A stretch of DNA of 34,770 bases from Nocardia aobensis NBRC 100429 (GCF_000308375.1 NZ_BAFQ01000148.1:1-34770); one strand, 5' to 3'; positions 23,041 through 31,127 are shown, counted from the first letter of the stretch. Translations and numbers: made by a program. Notes: generated from the sequence alone by a model not told the origin.

Positions 23041-24744
23041 ATGCGTGTCATGGCACAGCTGGCCATGGTGATGAACCTGGACAAGTGCATCGGCTGTCAC
23101 ACCTGCAGCGTCACCTGCAAACAGGCCTGGACCAACCGGGGCGGCACCGAGTACGTCTGGTTCAACAATGTGGAAACCCGGCCGGGACAGGGATATCCGC
23201 GGCAGTACCAGGATCAGGAGAAGTGGAAGGGCGGCTGGACGCTGGACCGCCGCGGCCGCCTCACCCTGAAGTCCGGCTCGCGCATGAAGCGGCTGCTCAA
23301 CATCTTCGCCAATCCGGATCTGCCGACGGTGTCGGACTACTACGACCCCTGGAGCTACGACTACGACACGCTCCTGTCGGCGCCGGCCATGGACACCACC
23401 CCGGTGGCACGGCCCAAATCGCTGATCACCGGCGAGGATACGAAGGTCACCTGGGGCGCGAACTGGGACGACGACCTCGGCTCCGGGCCGGAACAGGTCG
23501 GCCGGGATCCGTTGCTGGCGCGGCTGTCGGACCAGGTCAAACTCGAGTTCGAGCAGACCTTCATGTTCTATCTGCCGCGCATCTGCGAACACTGCCTGAA
23601 CCCGTCCTGCGGCGCCTCCTGTCCCTCGGGGGCGATCTACAAGCGTGCCGAGGACGGCATCGTGCTGGTCGACCAGGACAAATGCCGCGGCTGGCGGCAG
23701 TGCATCACCGGCTGCCCGTACAAGAAGATCTACTTCAACCACAAGACCGGCAAGGCCGAGAAATGCACGTTCTGCTATCCGCGCGTGGAGGTCGGTATCC
23801 CGACCGTCTGCTCGGAGACGTGTGTGGGGCGGCTGCGCTACATCGGCGTCATGCTCTACGACGCCGACGCGGTCCTCGAGGCGGCCTCGGTGACCGATCC
23901 GGAGCAGTTGTATCCGTCGCAGCTGGGCGTATTCCTCAATCCGCACGATCCGCGGGTGATCGCCGAGGCCGAACGCGCCGGAATCTCGCCGGAATGGATT
24001 GCCGCGGCGCAGGATTCGCCGGTCTACAAGCTGATCGTCGACTACAAGATCGCGTTGCCGTTGCATCCGGAATACCGGACCATGCCGATGGTCTGGTACG
24101 TGCCGCCGCTGTCGCCGGTGGTGGATGTGCTGGCCGAGACCGGGCACGACGGTGAGGATGCCGGAAATCTGTTCGGCGCCATCGATTCGCTGCGCATTCC
24201 GGTGGAATATCTGGCGGAGTTGTTCACCGCCGGGGATATCGGGCCCGTGCGCGCGGCATTGCAGCGGCTGGCCGGGATGCGGTCGTTCATGCGCTCGATC
24301 AACCTCGGCCAGGAACCCGATCTGGCGATTCCCGGCGCGGTGGGCCTGGAACCGGAGGAGATCGAGGCGATGTACCGGCTGCTGGCCATCGCCAAATACG
24401 AACACCGGTACGTGATTCCGTCGGGCGCGACCTCCCGGGCGCACGAACTGGATTCGCTGGCGACGGGGTGCAGTCTGGACGGCGACGGCGGGCCGGGGAT
24501 GACGGCCTTCGATGTGACGTCGGAGAAGTTCGCGCTCGTCGACGCCAATTCGGCTGCGCCGGAGCAGAAGTCGTCGCGGATCAACCTGCTGAACTGGGAC
24601 GGCGGGTCGACCGAGGGCCTGGTGCCGGAACGCAACGGCAACGGTGCCGCCGACGGGCATCCGGCGACGAACGGACATGAGAACGGTCCCGCACACGACG
24701 TAGTAGACGACACGCTGCCCGAACCGAGCGGAGCGAGCCGATGA
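23041..24744 (+). CDS. narH: Nitrate reductase beta subunit NarH (iron-sulfur)
   Basis: A 567-residue electron-transfer subunit linking NarI hemes to NarG. Cysteine groups: C16, C19, C22, C26; C182, C185, C190, C194; C215, Trp218, C221, C225; and C242, C245, C257, C261. The Trp replacing one cysteine (CRGWRQC) marks the 3Fe-4S cluster of NarH, so three 4Fe-4S and one 3Fe-4S clusters are expected. The C-terminal 45 residues are low-complexity, rich in Asn, Gly and His (RNGNGAADGHPATNGHENG), and longer than usual. ATG at 23041 lies one base after the narG stop. The narJ start is 44 nt downstream of its stop. Confidence 0.97.
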   Translation: MRVMAQLAMVMNLDKCIGCHTCSVTCKQAWTNRGGTEYVWFNNVETRPGQGYPRQYQDQEKWKGGWTLDRRGRLTLKSGSRMKRLLNIFANPDLPTVSDYYDPWSYDYDTLLSAPAMDTTPVARPKSLITGEDTKVTWGANWDDDLGSGPEQVGRDPLLARLSDQVKLEFEQTFMFYLPRICEHCLNPSCGASCPSGAIYKRAEDGIVLVDQDKCRGWRQCITGCPYKKIYFNHKTGKAEKCTFCYPRVEVGIPTVCSETCVGRLRYIGVMLYDADAVLEAASVTDPEQLYPSQLGVFLNPHDPRVIAEAERAGISPEWIAAAQDSPVYKLIVDYKIALPLHPEYRTMPMVWYVPPLSPVVDVLAETGHDGEDAGNLFGAIDSLRIPVEYLAELFTAGDIGPVRAALQRLAGMRSFMRSINLGQEPDLAIPGAVGLEPEEIEAMYRLLAIAKYEHRYVIPSGATSRAHELDSLATGCSLDGDGGPGMTAFDVTSEKFALVDANSAAPEQKSSRINLLNWDGGSTEGLVPERNGNGAADGHPATNGHENGPAHDVVDDTLPEPSGASR

Positions 24745-24787
24745 GGATGTGCCACCGCCCCGGTTCCGCACGAGGAGAGGTGCGGTC

Positions 24788-25537
24788 ATGGGACTGCTGA
24801 CGTTGCGGAGGCGCCCCGCGCCGCTCGTCCCGATGTCCGAGCGGGATCGCCGGCTGACCTGGCGGATCTCAGCGCTCCTCCTCGATTACCCCGGCCCGGA
24901 CACGCTGGCGATGCTCGCCGATTTGTCCGAGGCGGTGACCGCGCTCCCGGAGCCGGTGCGCGCCGATCTCGATCGGCTGCTCACCCACCTGACCGGTACC
25001 GAACCGCTGTCCCTGGCGCGCGACTACGTCGACACCTTCGACCTGCGCCGGCGCGCCAGTCTGCATCTGACCTATTACGCCTACGGCGACACCCGCAAGC
25101 GCGGTATGGCGCTGCTGCGGTTCAAGCACGCCTATCGGCACGCCGGGGCGGAGTTGTCGGATCGCGAACTGCCCGACCATCTTCCGGTGCTGCTGGAGTT
25201 CGCCGCGACCGTCGACCCGATCGGCGGTGAACGCCTGCTCGGCGAACACGTACCGGTGCTGGAGATGTTGCGGCTCTCGCTCACCGACAGCGAATCGCCG
25301 TATGCCGGCGCCCTCGCCGCCGTCCTCGCCACCCTGCCCCCACCCACCACGGCAGATCGCCGCCGGATCGCGGAACTGGCCGCGCAGGGACCGCCGGACG
25401 AGGATGTCGGGCTGGAACCGTATTCGATGAACGGCGAGTCGACGCATCCCGCCATGAACCCCGACCTGTATTCGCCGCCCACCGCCGGAACCTCCGCCAC
25501 CGCAGGGCTTTTCGCCGGATCCGGAGATCGACGATGA
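24788..25537 (+). CDS. narJ: Nitrate reductase assembly chaperone NarJ
   Basis: A 249-residue NarJ/TorD-family chaperone needed for cofactor insertion into NarG; it is not part of the final enzyme. Recognisable segments are ISALLLDYPGPDTLAML (about 22-38), DYVDTFDLRRRASLHLTYYAYGDTRKRG, and LPDHLPVLLEFAA. ATG at 24788 has AGGAGAGG about 8 nt upstream; the frame extends to 24749 without support. The C-terminal 40 residues are proline-rich and probably disordered. The stop overlaps the narI start by 4 nt (ATGA). Confidence 0.94.
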   Translation: MGLLTLRRRPAPLVPMSERDRRLTWRISALLLDYPGPDTLAMLADLSEAVTALPEPVRADLDRLLTHLTGTEPLSLARDYVDTFDLRRRASLHLTYYAYGDTRKRGMALLRFKHAYRHAGAELSDRELPDHLPVLLEFAATVDPIGGERLLGEHVPVLEMLRLSLTDSESPYAGALAAVLATLPPPTTADRRRIAELAAQGPPDEDVGLEPYSMNGESTHPAMNPDLYSPPTAGTSATAGLFAGSGDRR

Positions 25538-26271
25538 CATCCACCGTCTGGGCCACCCTGCCCTACATCGCCTTCACCTCGTTCGTGCTGGGCCATCTCT
25601 GGCGCTACCGCAACGACCAATTCGGCTGGACCACACGGTCTTCGCAGATCTACGAATCCCGGCTGCTGCGCCTGGGCAGCCCGCTGTTCCACTTCGGTAT
25701 GCTCGGTGTGATCGGTGGACATGTGCTGGGCGTGTTGATTCCGGAGTCCTGGACCGACGCGGTCGGCATCTCCGAACACCTCTATCACCTGGTCGCCGTC
25801 TCCGCGGGTACGGTGGCGGGCGTCGCGGTGATCGCCGGTATCGCGATCCTCGCCTATCGCCGCGTGCGTGTCCCGGCCGTGCGCAAGGCGACCACCACCA
25901 ACGACACGTTCATGTACGTGCTGCTCGCGGCCGCGCTGATCACCGGGTTGCTCAATACCGTCGGCAGCAATCTGCTGTGGGGCACCTACAACTATCGCGA
26001 AACCGTATCTCCTTGGTTCCGAAGCCTTTTCACGGCCCATCCGCAGCCGGACCTGATGGTCGGCACGCCCTGGACCTTTCAGGCGCACGGGCTCATCGTG
26101 CTGACGCTCATCGCCGTCTGGCCCTACACGCGGCTGGTCCACATGTTCAGCGCCCCGGTCGGCTACCTGGTGCGCCCGTACGTGGTGTACCGCAGCAAAC
26201 CTGTCGATGTGGCGAACAAGAAGAAGTACGCGCGGGCCTGGCAGAGCCCGGTACTGCCACCGTCACGCTGA
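25534..26271 (+). CDS. narI: Nitrate reductase gamma subunit NarI (cytochrome b)
   Basis: A 245-residue membrane anchor with five transmembrane segments that oxidises quinol and passes electrons to NarH. Heme ligands His53, His63, His185 and His203 match E. coli NarI His56, His66, His187 and His205 in spacing, so both heme b sites appear intact. Conserved features include WRYRNDQFGWTTRSSQ after helix 1 and WGTYNYRETVSPWFR. It is translationally coupled to narJ by ATGA and ends the operon. No nitrate/nitrite transporter gene follows. Confidence 0.96.
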   Translation: MTSTVWATLPYIAFTSFVLGHLWRYRNDQFGWTTRSSQIYESRLLRLGSPLFHFGMLGVIGGHVLGVLIPESWTDAVGISEHLYHLVAVSAGTVAGVAVIAGIAILAYRRVRVPAVRKATTTNDTFMYVLLAAALITGLLNTVGSNLLWGTYNYRETVSPWFRSLFTAHPQPDLMVGTPWTFQAHGLIVLTLIAVWPYTRLVHMFSAPVGYLVRPYVVYRSKPVDVANKKKYARAWQSPVLPPSR

Positions 26272-26290
26272 AGCGGCCGTTCCGCAGCCC

Positions 26291-26321
26291 TTGACCTGGA
26301 GCGCACTCCACGGACTAGCTT
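26291..26321 (+). promoter_or_regulatory. MerR-type promoter/operator of the LLM oxidoreductase gene
   Basis: TTGACC (26291-26296) and TAGCTT (26316-26321) are separated by 19 bp. The spacer begins with the dyad TGGAGCGCACTCCA (26297-26310; 12 of 14 positions symmetric). An overlong spacer filled by a dyad is the hallmark of MerR-family activated promoters, where the regulator twists DNA to align -35 and -10. The -10 ends 7 nt before the ATG at 26329, so the mRNA may be leaderless. No MerR gene is in the window. Confidence 0.65.
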
Positions 26322-26328
26322 CGCCGGT

Positions 26329-27288
26329 ATGAGCGATTCCCTCGGGCCCGCACCGAGTTTCGGCATCAAGACGACACCCGCGCACGTCGGCTACGCGGAC
26401 ATCCTGCGGGTGTGGCTGGAGGCCGACGACATACCCGAGATCGAGCATGCCTGGTTGTACGACCATCTGCTGCCGCGGGCGGCGGTCGGACTGCCCGGGC
26501 ACGACGGTGTCGATTCGGCGGGGAGCCGGTCGGCGGGGCCGGTCCTCGAGGGCTGGACGCTGCTGGCGGCGCTGGCGGCGCGGACGCGACGACTCCGGCT
26601 CGGAGTGCTGGTGTCCAACAACCGGATTCGGCATCCGGCACTGCTGGCGAAGATGGCCGCCACCGTCGACGTGATCTCGGGTGGTCGACTGGATTTCGGG
26701 ATCGGCGTCGGCGGGTTCCCGCGCAACGATCCCCGCTTCGCGACGATGGTGGCGCCCGAGTACGCGGCGTACGGCATTCCGGTCGGCACCTGGCGCGATG
26801 CGGTGAGCAGTTTGGGTGAGGCCTGCGTCCTGATCCGGCGGATGTGGACCGAGGAGGTGTTCGACTTCCCGGGCGAATACTTCCCTCTCACCGGCGCCCA
26901 ATGCGATCCGAAACCCGTCCAGCGGCCCCACCCGCCGATTCTGCTCGCCGGTGCGGGCGCGTCGACGCTGCCGATCGTGGCCGCCCACGCCGATCTCTGG
27001 AATGTGATCGGACCCCCGCTGACCGGCGTCGACACCCTCCGCGAACACAGCCGGGCACTGGACGACCACTGCGCGGCGATCGGCCGCGATCCCGCACACA
27101 TCACCCGTTCGGCGCAACTGCCCATCTCCTACGACGCCCCCGGCCGCATACGCGAGACGCTGCTCGAGCTGATCGACGCCGGTTTCACCCACCTGGTCCT
27201 CAACCCGCCCGCCCCGTATCCGGACGGAGTCGCCCACTGGATCGCCGACGAAATCATCCGCCCGACCCTGGACGCCGCCCCGCACTGA
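26329..27288 (+). CDS. LLM-class (F420-type) flavin-dependent oxidoreductase
   Basis: A 319-residue bacterial-luciferase-fold enzyme. Family features are HAWLYDHLLPR near residue 40, RLRLGVLVSNNRIRHPALLAKMAATVDVISGGRLDFGIGVGG (written as seen, about 87-128, core RHPALLAKMAATVD), RMWTE, and PHPPILLAGAGA. Actinobacterial members usually use coenzyme F420. The substrate is unknown. The ATG at 26329 is 7 nt after the -10 of a MerR-type promoter and no Shine-Dalgarno sequence is present. It lies 57 nt after narI but probably has its own promoter, so inducible stress or xenobiotic response is plausible by inference. Confidence 0.88.
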   Translation: MSDSLGPAPSFGIKTTPAHVGYADILRVWLEADDIPEIEHAWLYDHLLPRAAVGLPGHDGVDSAGSRSAGPVLEGWTLLAALAARTRRLRLGVLVSNNRIRHPALLAKMAATVDVISGGRLDFGIGVGGFPRNDPRFATMVAPEYAAYGIPVGTWRDAVSSLGEACVLIRRMWTEEVFDFPGEYFPLTGAQCDPKPVQRPHPPILLAGAGASTLPIVAAHADLWNVIGPPLTGVDTLREHSRALDDHCAAIGRDPAHITRSAQLPISYDAPGRIRETLLELIDAGFTHLVLNPPAPYPDGVAHWIADEIIRPTLDAAPH

Positions 27289-27322
27289 GCGGTTCTCCTC
27301 CGGAATTCCCGTCACGCCGCCG

Positions 27323-27350
27323 TTGTTGCCCAGATCCGAGAGCCTAGTTG
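27323..27350 (+). promoter_or_regulatory. Possible promoter of the old-yellow-enzyme gene
   Basis: TTGTTG (27323-27328), 16 nt, TAGTTG (27345-27350) is a moderate SigA-like match located 25 nt before the ATG at 27375. This would leave room for the GGAAGGGAA ribosome-binding site at 27357-27365. Confidence 0.3.
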
Positions 27351-27374
27351 TCGAATCGGAAGGGAATGTGCCGC

Positions 27375-28481
27375 ATGTCACAGGGTTTGGTCGATGGGCC
27401 GGGGATTCGCCTGGACGAATTGTTCGCCGAATTTCACGCGGGATCGTTGCGGTTGCGGAACCGGTTCGCGATGGCTCCGATGACGCGGGCGAAATCGCCC
27501 GACGGTGTTCCGAATGCGGAGAATATCGACTACTACCGCGAACACGCGGCCGGAGGAGTCGGTCTCATCATCACCGAGGGGACCTACGTCCGGGGACCGG
27601 CGGCCGGGCCGATCCGGAAGGTGCCGCGGTTCTACGGCGACGAGAGTGCGGCCGGGTGGCGTGCGGTGGTCGAGGCCGTGCACGCCGAAGGAGCGGCCAT
27701 CGTGCCGCAGCTGTGGCATACCGGCGTCGATCGCGGGAACGAACCCCGCTTCGAGCCGGAGACGCCGACCGTGAGCCCCTCCGGAGTGGACTTCACCGGA
27801 GCGCCGGTGGGACGTGCGCTGACGACCGGCGACCTGGACACGCTCGTCGACTCGTATGTGGAGTCCGCGCTCCTGGCCCGGGAGCTGGGATTCGACGGCA
27901 TCGAACTGCACGGCGCGCACGGTTATCTGCTCGATCAATTCTTCTGGGCCGCAACCAATCACCGTGACGACGACTACGGCGGCTCCCTCCGGCGGCGCGC
28001 CGCATTCCCGGCTCGGGTGGTCGCTGCCGTGCGCGCGGCCGTCGGCCCGGATTTCCCGATCATCTACCGCTTCTCGCAGTGGAAGGGCGTCGACTACAGC
28101 GCCCGCATCGCCGAGAGCCCGGCGGAACTCGAAGAGTTGCTGACCCCGCTCGTGGAAGCGGGTGTCGACATCTTCCACACCTCGCTGCGTCGGCACTGGC
28201 TACCCGAATTCACCGATGCCGCCGACGATCTCAGCCTGGCCGGCTGGACCAAGAAGATCACGGGGCTGCCGGTGATCACCGTCGGTTCGGTCGGCGTGGA
28301 CAGTGTCTTCCGCGGCGACACCATCGACGAAACGCAGGCGCAGCGCTTCACCCTGCTGCGCGAGCAGTTCGAACGCGGCGAATTCGATGTCGTCGCGCTG
28401 GGCCGGGCACTGCTCGCCGACCCGGAATGGGTGAACAAGATGCGGGCCGGGCGACTCGCCGACATCACTCCTTTCCGCTGA
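27375..28481 (+). CDS. NADH:flavin oxidoreductase, old yellow enzyme family
   Basis: A 368-residue TIM-barrel flavoprotein. Key elements: RNRFAMAPMTRAKS (FMN-binding N-terminus), ITEGTYV, QLWHTG, the segment GIELHGAHGYLLDQFFW in place of the usual HxAHGYL (His-x-x-His pair for substrate binding), N-R-DDDYGGS, and a C-terminal phosphate site LGRALLADPEWV. Members reduce activated alkenes, nitro esters or related electrophiles with NAD(P)H. ATG at 27375 follows GGAAGGGAA; ATG 27366 and TTG 27348 are in-frame alternatives. A hairpin follows at 28560-28587. Confidence 0.88.
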   Translation: MSQGLVDGPGIRLDELFAEFHAGSLRLRNRFAMAPMTRAKSPDGVPNAENIDYYREHAAGGVGLIITEGTYVRGPAAGPIRKVPRFYGDESAAGWRAVVEAVHAEGAAIVPQLWHTGVDRGNEPRFEPETPTVSPSGVDFTGAPVGRALTTGDLDTLVDSYVESALLARELGFDGIELHGAHGYLLDQFFWAATNHRDDDYGGSLRRRAAFPARVVAAVRAAVGPDFPIIYRFSQWKGVDYSARIAESPAELEELLTPLVEAGVDIFHTSLRRHWLPEFTDAADDLSLAGWTKKITGLPVITVGSVGVDSVFRGDTIDETQAQRFTLLREQFERGEFDVVALGRALLADPEWVNKMRAGRLADITPFR

Positions 28482-28559
28482 CCTCGGCCGCTCCGGATCA
28501 GTCGTCCGGTGTGCGCATCCGTCTCGCGCACTTCGGGTCCGCCGGAAACCGGACCTCGT

Positions 28560-28587
28560 GGACGCTCGCGTATGGGAGCGAGCGTCC
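28560..28587. terminator. 10-bp hairpin between the OYE and DUF1772-like genes
   Basis: GGACGCTCGC, an 8-nt loop (GTATGGGA) and GCGAGCGTCC form a perfect 10-bp stem. It lies 79 nt after the OYE stop and 42 nt before the next ATG. A weaker hairpin GGTCCG/CGGACC (28536-28555) sits just upstream. No T-tract follows. It may terminate the OYE transcript, or act as a dimer-binding operator for the downstream gene. Confidence 0.5.
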
Positions 28588-28628
28588 GGACCATGGGAAC
28601 GCTCACCGCTTCCCGGTGTACTGAGTGC

Positions 28629-29144
28629 ATGACAGCGACCACCGCCACCGCCACCTCGACCACCTCCGGCTTCGCGACCGGCTCCCTGATCGGCGCGACC
28701 GTCACCACCGGCCTGCTGGCCGGTGTCTTCTACGCCTACGCCAGCTCGGTGATGCTCGCCCTGCGCCAACTCGACGACCGCACCTTCGTGGACGTGATGA
28801 ACCGGATCAACACCGTCATCGTCAACCCGGTCTTCATGCTCAGTTTCCTCGGTTCGGTCGCCTTCACCGGCCTGGCCGCCGTGCTGTACTGGCGCACCGA
28901 CCAGCGCGCCGTGCTGTGGTGGGTCCTGCTCGCCCTGGCCCTCAACGTGATCAGTTTCCTCATCACCTCGGGCGGCAACGTCCCGCTGAACAACCAGCTG
29001 GCCGACACCTCCTCCGGCGATTTCGCCACCCTCCGCCACCAGTTCGAAGGCCCCTGGATCACCCTCAACATCCTGCGAGCCCTCGCCAACACCGGCGCCC
29101 TCGGCGTCCTCGCCTGGGCCCTGCGCACCACGAACAAGGGGTAG
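28629..29144 (+). CDS. DUF1772/anthrone-oxygenase-like membrane protein
   Basis: A 171-residue membrane protein with four predicted transmembrane segments: about 16-38 (SLIGATVTTGLLAGVFYAYA), 62-84 (VFMLSFLGSVAFTGLAAVLY), 94-112 (LWWVLLALALNVISFLI), and a C-terminal helix (LRALANTGALGVLAWAL). The FYAYASSVMLAL, VIVNPVF, GNVPLNNQL and WITLNILRA elements match DUF1772 proteins related to anthrone oxygenases; most have no known function. The start is ATG at 28629, with no good Shine-Dalgarno sequence. It is 137 nt upstream of the DGPF-ECF pair. Confidence 0.78.
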   Translation: MTATTATATSTTSGFATGSLIGATVTTGLLAGVFYAYASSVMLALRQLDDRTFVDVMNRINTVIVNPVFMLSFLGSVAFTGLAAVLYWRTDQRAVLWWVLLALALNVISFLITSGGNVPLNNQLADTSSGDFATLRHQFEGPWITLNILRALANTGALGVLAWALRTTNKG

Positions 29145-29203
29145 GGGGCCAACGAGCTGCGATAATGCGGGGCGGAAAAAACTTTCGGAAAATTTCGTGG
29201 CCG

Positions 29204-29230
29204 TGTCGATCCATAGTGGTTGTCGTTCGA
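29204..29230 (+). promoter_or_regulatory. Candidate ECF42-type promoter of the DGPF-sigma operon
   Basis: TGTCGA at 29204-29209 matches the -35 that I recall for ECF42 sigma factors (TGTCGA with a CGA/CGT-type -10). CGTTCGA at 29224-29230 is a possible -10, with a 14- to 18-nt spacer depending on alignment. The site lies 52-78 bp before the DGPF start. An AT-rich stretch (AAAAAACTTTCGGAAAATTT, 29176-29195) is just upstream. It would make the operon autoregulated. Confidence 0.35.
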
Positions 29231-29281
29231 CCTAGGGGTGAGAGGGTCCGGAGGGGATCCGCGAGACGAAGGAGACACACC

Positions 29282-29698
29282 ATGAAGTACATGCTGATCA
29301 TGCGCGCCACGGACGAGGCCTACGCGAGCATGGGCGAGGTCGATTTCGGCACCATGCTGGAGACGATGGGCAAGTTCAACGACGAGTTGATCCGGGCGGG
29401 CGTGCTGCTCGCGGCGGAGGGGCTCGACCCCGCCGAGAGTGTGGTGGTCGATTACGACGGGGAAACCCCGGTCGTCACCGACGGTCCGTACGGCGAGACG
29501 AAGGAACTGTTCGGCGGGTTCTACCTGCTCAACGTGGCCTCGAAGGAGGAGGCGGTCGAGTGGGCGAAGCGGATGCCGGTCATCGTCAAGGGGTGCAAGA
29601 CCGAGATCCGGCGGGTGCCCACGATCGACGAATTTCCGCAGGACAACGTCTGGATTCAGAAGGAGCGGGCGTGGCGCGAGGCCACCGGGCAACTCTGA
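29282..29698 (+). CDS. YCII-related DGPF-domain protein
   Basis: A 138-residue protein of the YCII/DGPF superfamily (ferredoxin-like fold). It begins MKYMLIMRA, and has the characteristic TDGPYGETKELFGGFYLL near residues 65-82 and EAVEWAKRMP after it. Such proteins are almost always encoded next to ECF42 sigma factors, and their biochemical role is not established. ATG at 29282 has AAGGAG about 7 nt upstream. The stop is 13 nt before the sigma factor ATG, so they form one operon. Confidence 0.92.
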   Translation: MKYMLIMRATDEAYASMGEVDFGTMLETMGKFNDELIRAGVLLAAEGLDPAESVVVDYDGETPVVTDGPYGETKELFGGFYLLNVASKEEAVEWAKRMPVIVKGCKTEIRRVPTIDEFPQDNVWIQKERAWREATGQL

Positions 29699-29711
29699 AC
29701 GGAACATCCGG

Positions 29712-31001
29712 ATGACGGCCGATCCCACCGGACGCGAGGCGGTCGCCGCGGTGTGGCGGATCGAATCCGCGCGCATCGTCGGCGCGCTCGCCCGCTACAC
29801 CGGCGATTTCGCCCTCGCAGAAGATCTGGCGCAGGAAGCACTGGCCGAAGCGCTGGTCACCTGGCCGCGGGAGGGGACACCGCACAATCCGGCCGGTTGG
29901 TTGCTCACGGTGGGGCGGCGGCGCGCGATCGACACCTTCCGCCGCCGGTCCGCCCTCGACGATCGCTACGCCGCCCTCGCCCGCGACCTGGGTGAGGGCG
30001 GCGCGCTGACCGGCGGGCCCGGTGCGGATCCGATGCGTTCGGGAGCGGAACCGCTGTGGGATCCCGATCGCATCGACGACGACGTGCTGGCGCTGATCTT
30101 CACGGCATGTCATCCGGTGCTGTCCCGGGAGGCGCGGGTGGCACTGACACTGCGTGTGGTCGGCGGTCTCACCAGCGACGAGATCGCCAGAGCATTTCTC
30201 GTTCCGGCCGCGACGGTTCAGGCCCGGATCACTCGGGCGAAGAAAACCCTTGCCGCGGAACATATTCCGTTCGAGGTGCCGGAGCCGGGTGAGCGTGCTG
30301 CCCGGCTGAGTTCGGTGCTCAGCGTGATCTACCTGATCTTCACCGAAGGTTCGTCGGCGAGTTCGGGCACTGAACTGATCCGCCTCGATCTGGCCGGGGA
30401 AGCACAGCGACTGGCTCGGGTGCTGTCCCATCTCGTGCCGGACGAACCGGAGGTGTACGGACTGCTGGCACTGCTCGAGCTGACCGCGGCCCGCTTCCCG
30501 GCGCGGACGGGCCCCGACGGCGAGCCGGTGCTGCTGGAGCATCAGGACCGGCGGCGCTGGGACCGTGCGGCGATCCGGCGCGGCCGCGCCGCCCTGACCC
30601 GCGCCGGACAGGTCGGCCGCGGGCTGGGCTATTACGGCGTGCAGGCGGCGATCGCCGAATGCCACGCCGTCGCCGGCTCGGTCACCGACACCGACTGGGA
30701 GCGCGTGGTGAGCCTCTACGAAGCGCTGGGCCGCCTCGCCCCGTCACCGGTGGTCGAGCTGAACCGGGCGGTCGCGGTCGCCATGGCGCAGGGTCCGGAC
30801 GCCGGACTCGCGATCGTGGACGGTCTGCGCGCCGAGGGCGCACTGCCGAATTCCCATCTGCTGCCGACGGTCCGGGGCGAACTGCTCACCCGCCTCGGCC
30901 GCACGAGCGAGGCCCGCGAGGAGTGGGAGCTGGCGGCGCGCCGGTGCGGCAACGACCGCGAGCGAGCCGTCCTGCACCGCAAGCTCGACCAGCTCGGCTG
31001 A
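29712..31001 (+). CDS. ECF42-group RNA polymerase sigma factor with long C-terminal domain
   Basis: A 429-residue ECF sigma factor. Sigma2 lies at about 10-80 (YTGDFALAEDLAQEALAEAL, and WLLTVGRRRAIDTFRR as region 2.4). Sigma4 lies at about 125-180 (VALTLRVVGGLTSDEIARAF, VPAATVQARITRAKK). About 240 further residues form a helical TPR-like C-terminal domain (YEALGRLAPSPVVELNRAVAVAM, LPTVRGELLTRLGRTSEAREEWELA). This matches ECF42, which has no anti-sigma factor; the C-terminal domain and DGPF partner are thought to be involved in control. ATG at 29712. No anti-sigma gene is adjacent. Confidence 0.93.
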   Translation: MTADPTGREAVAAVWRIESARIVGALARYTGDFALAEDLAQEALAEALVTWPREGTPHNPAGWLLTVGRRRAIDTFRRRSALDDRYAALARDLGEGGALTGGPGADPMRSGAEPLWDPDRIDDDVLALIFTACHPVLSREARVALTLRVVGGLTSDEIARAFLVPAATVQARITRAKKTLAAEHIPFEVPEPGERAARLSSVLSVIYLIFTEGSSASSGTELIRLDLAGEAQRLARVLSHLVPDEPEVYGLLALLELTAARFPARTGPDGEPVLLEHQDRRRWDRAAIRRGRAALTRAGQVGRGLGYYGVQAAIAECHAVAGSVTDTDWERVVSLYEALGRLAPSPVVELNRAVAVAMAQGPDAGLAIVDGLRAEGALPNSHLLPTVRGELLTRLGRTSEAREEWELAARRCGNDRERAVLHRKLDQLG

Positions 31002-31046
31002 GCACCGGCCCACCACTCGCATCCGGGCGGAGATTCGACACGTCCG

Positions 31047-31065
31047 GCGCCGGCCTCACCGGCGC
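31047..31065. terminator. Hairpin between convergent sigma-factor and amidohydrolase genes
   Basis: GCGCCGG, loop CCTCA, CCGGCGC form a 7-bp GC stem in the 126-bp convergent gap. A separate perfect 12-bp palindrome GATACCGGTATC lies at 31079-31090. Location between converging stops supports a bidirectional terminator, though there is no T-tract. Confidence 0.45.
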
Positions 31066-31127
31066 AAAGCCCACCGGCGATACCGGTATCACTGAAGCGA
31101 AACCGGGCGGTCCGTCGGCCGACCGGA

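Noticed and set aside
29145..29281. A small RNA or tRNA in the AT-rich gap before the DGPF gene
   Set aside because: No cloverleaf, CCA end or strong hairpin; the AT-rich stretch is better explained as promoter context.
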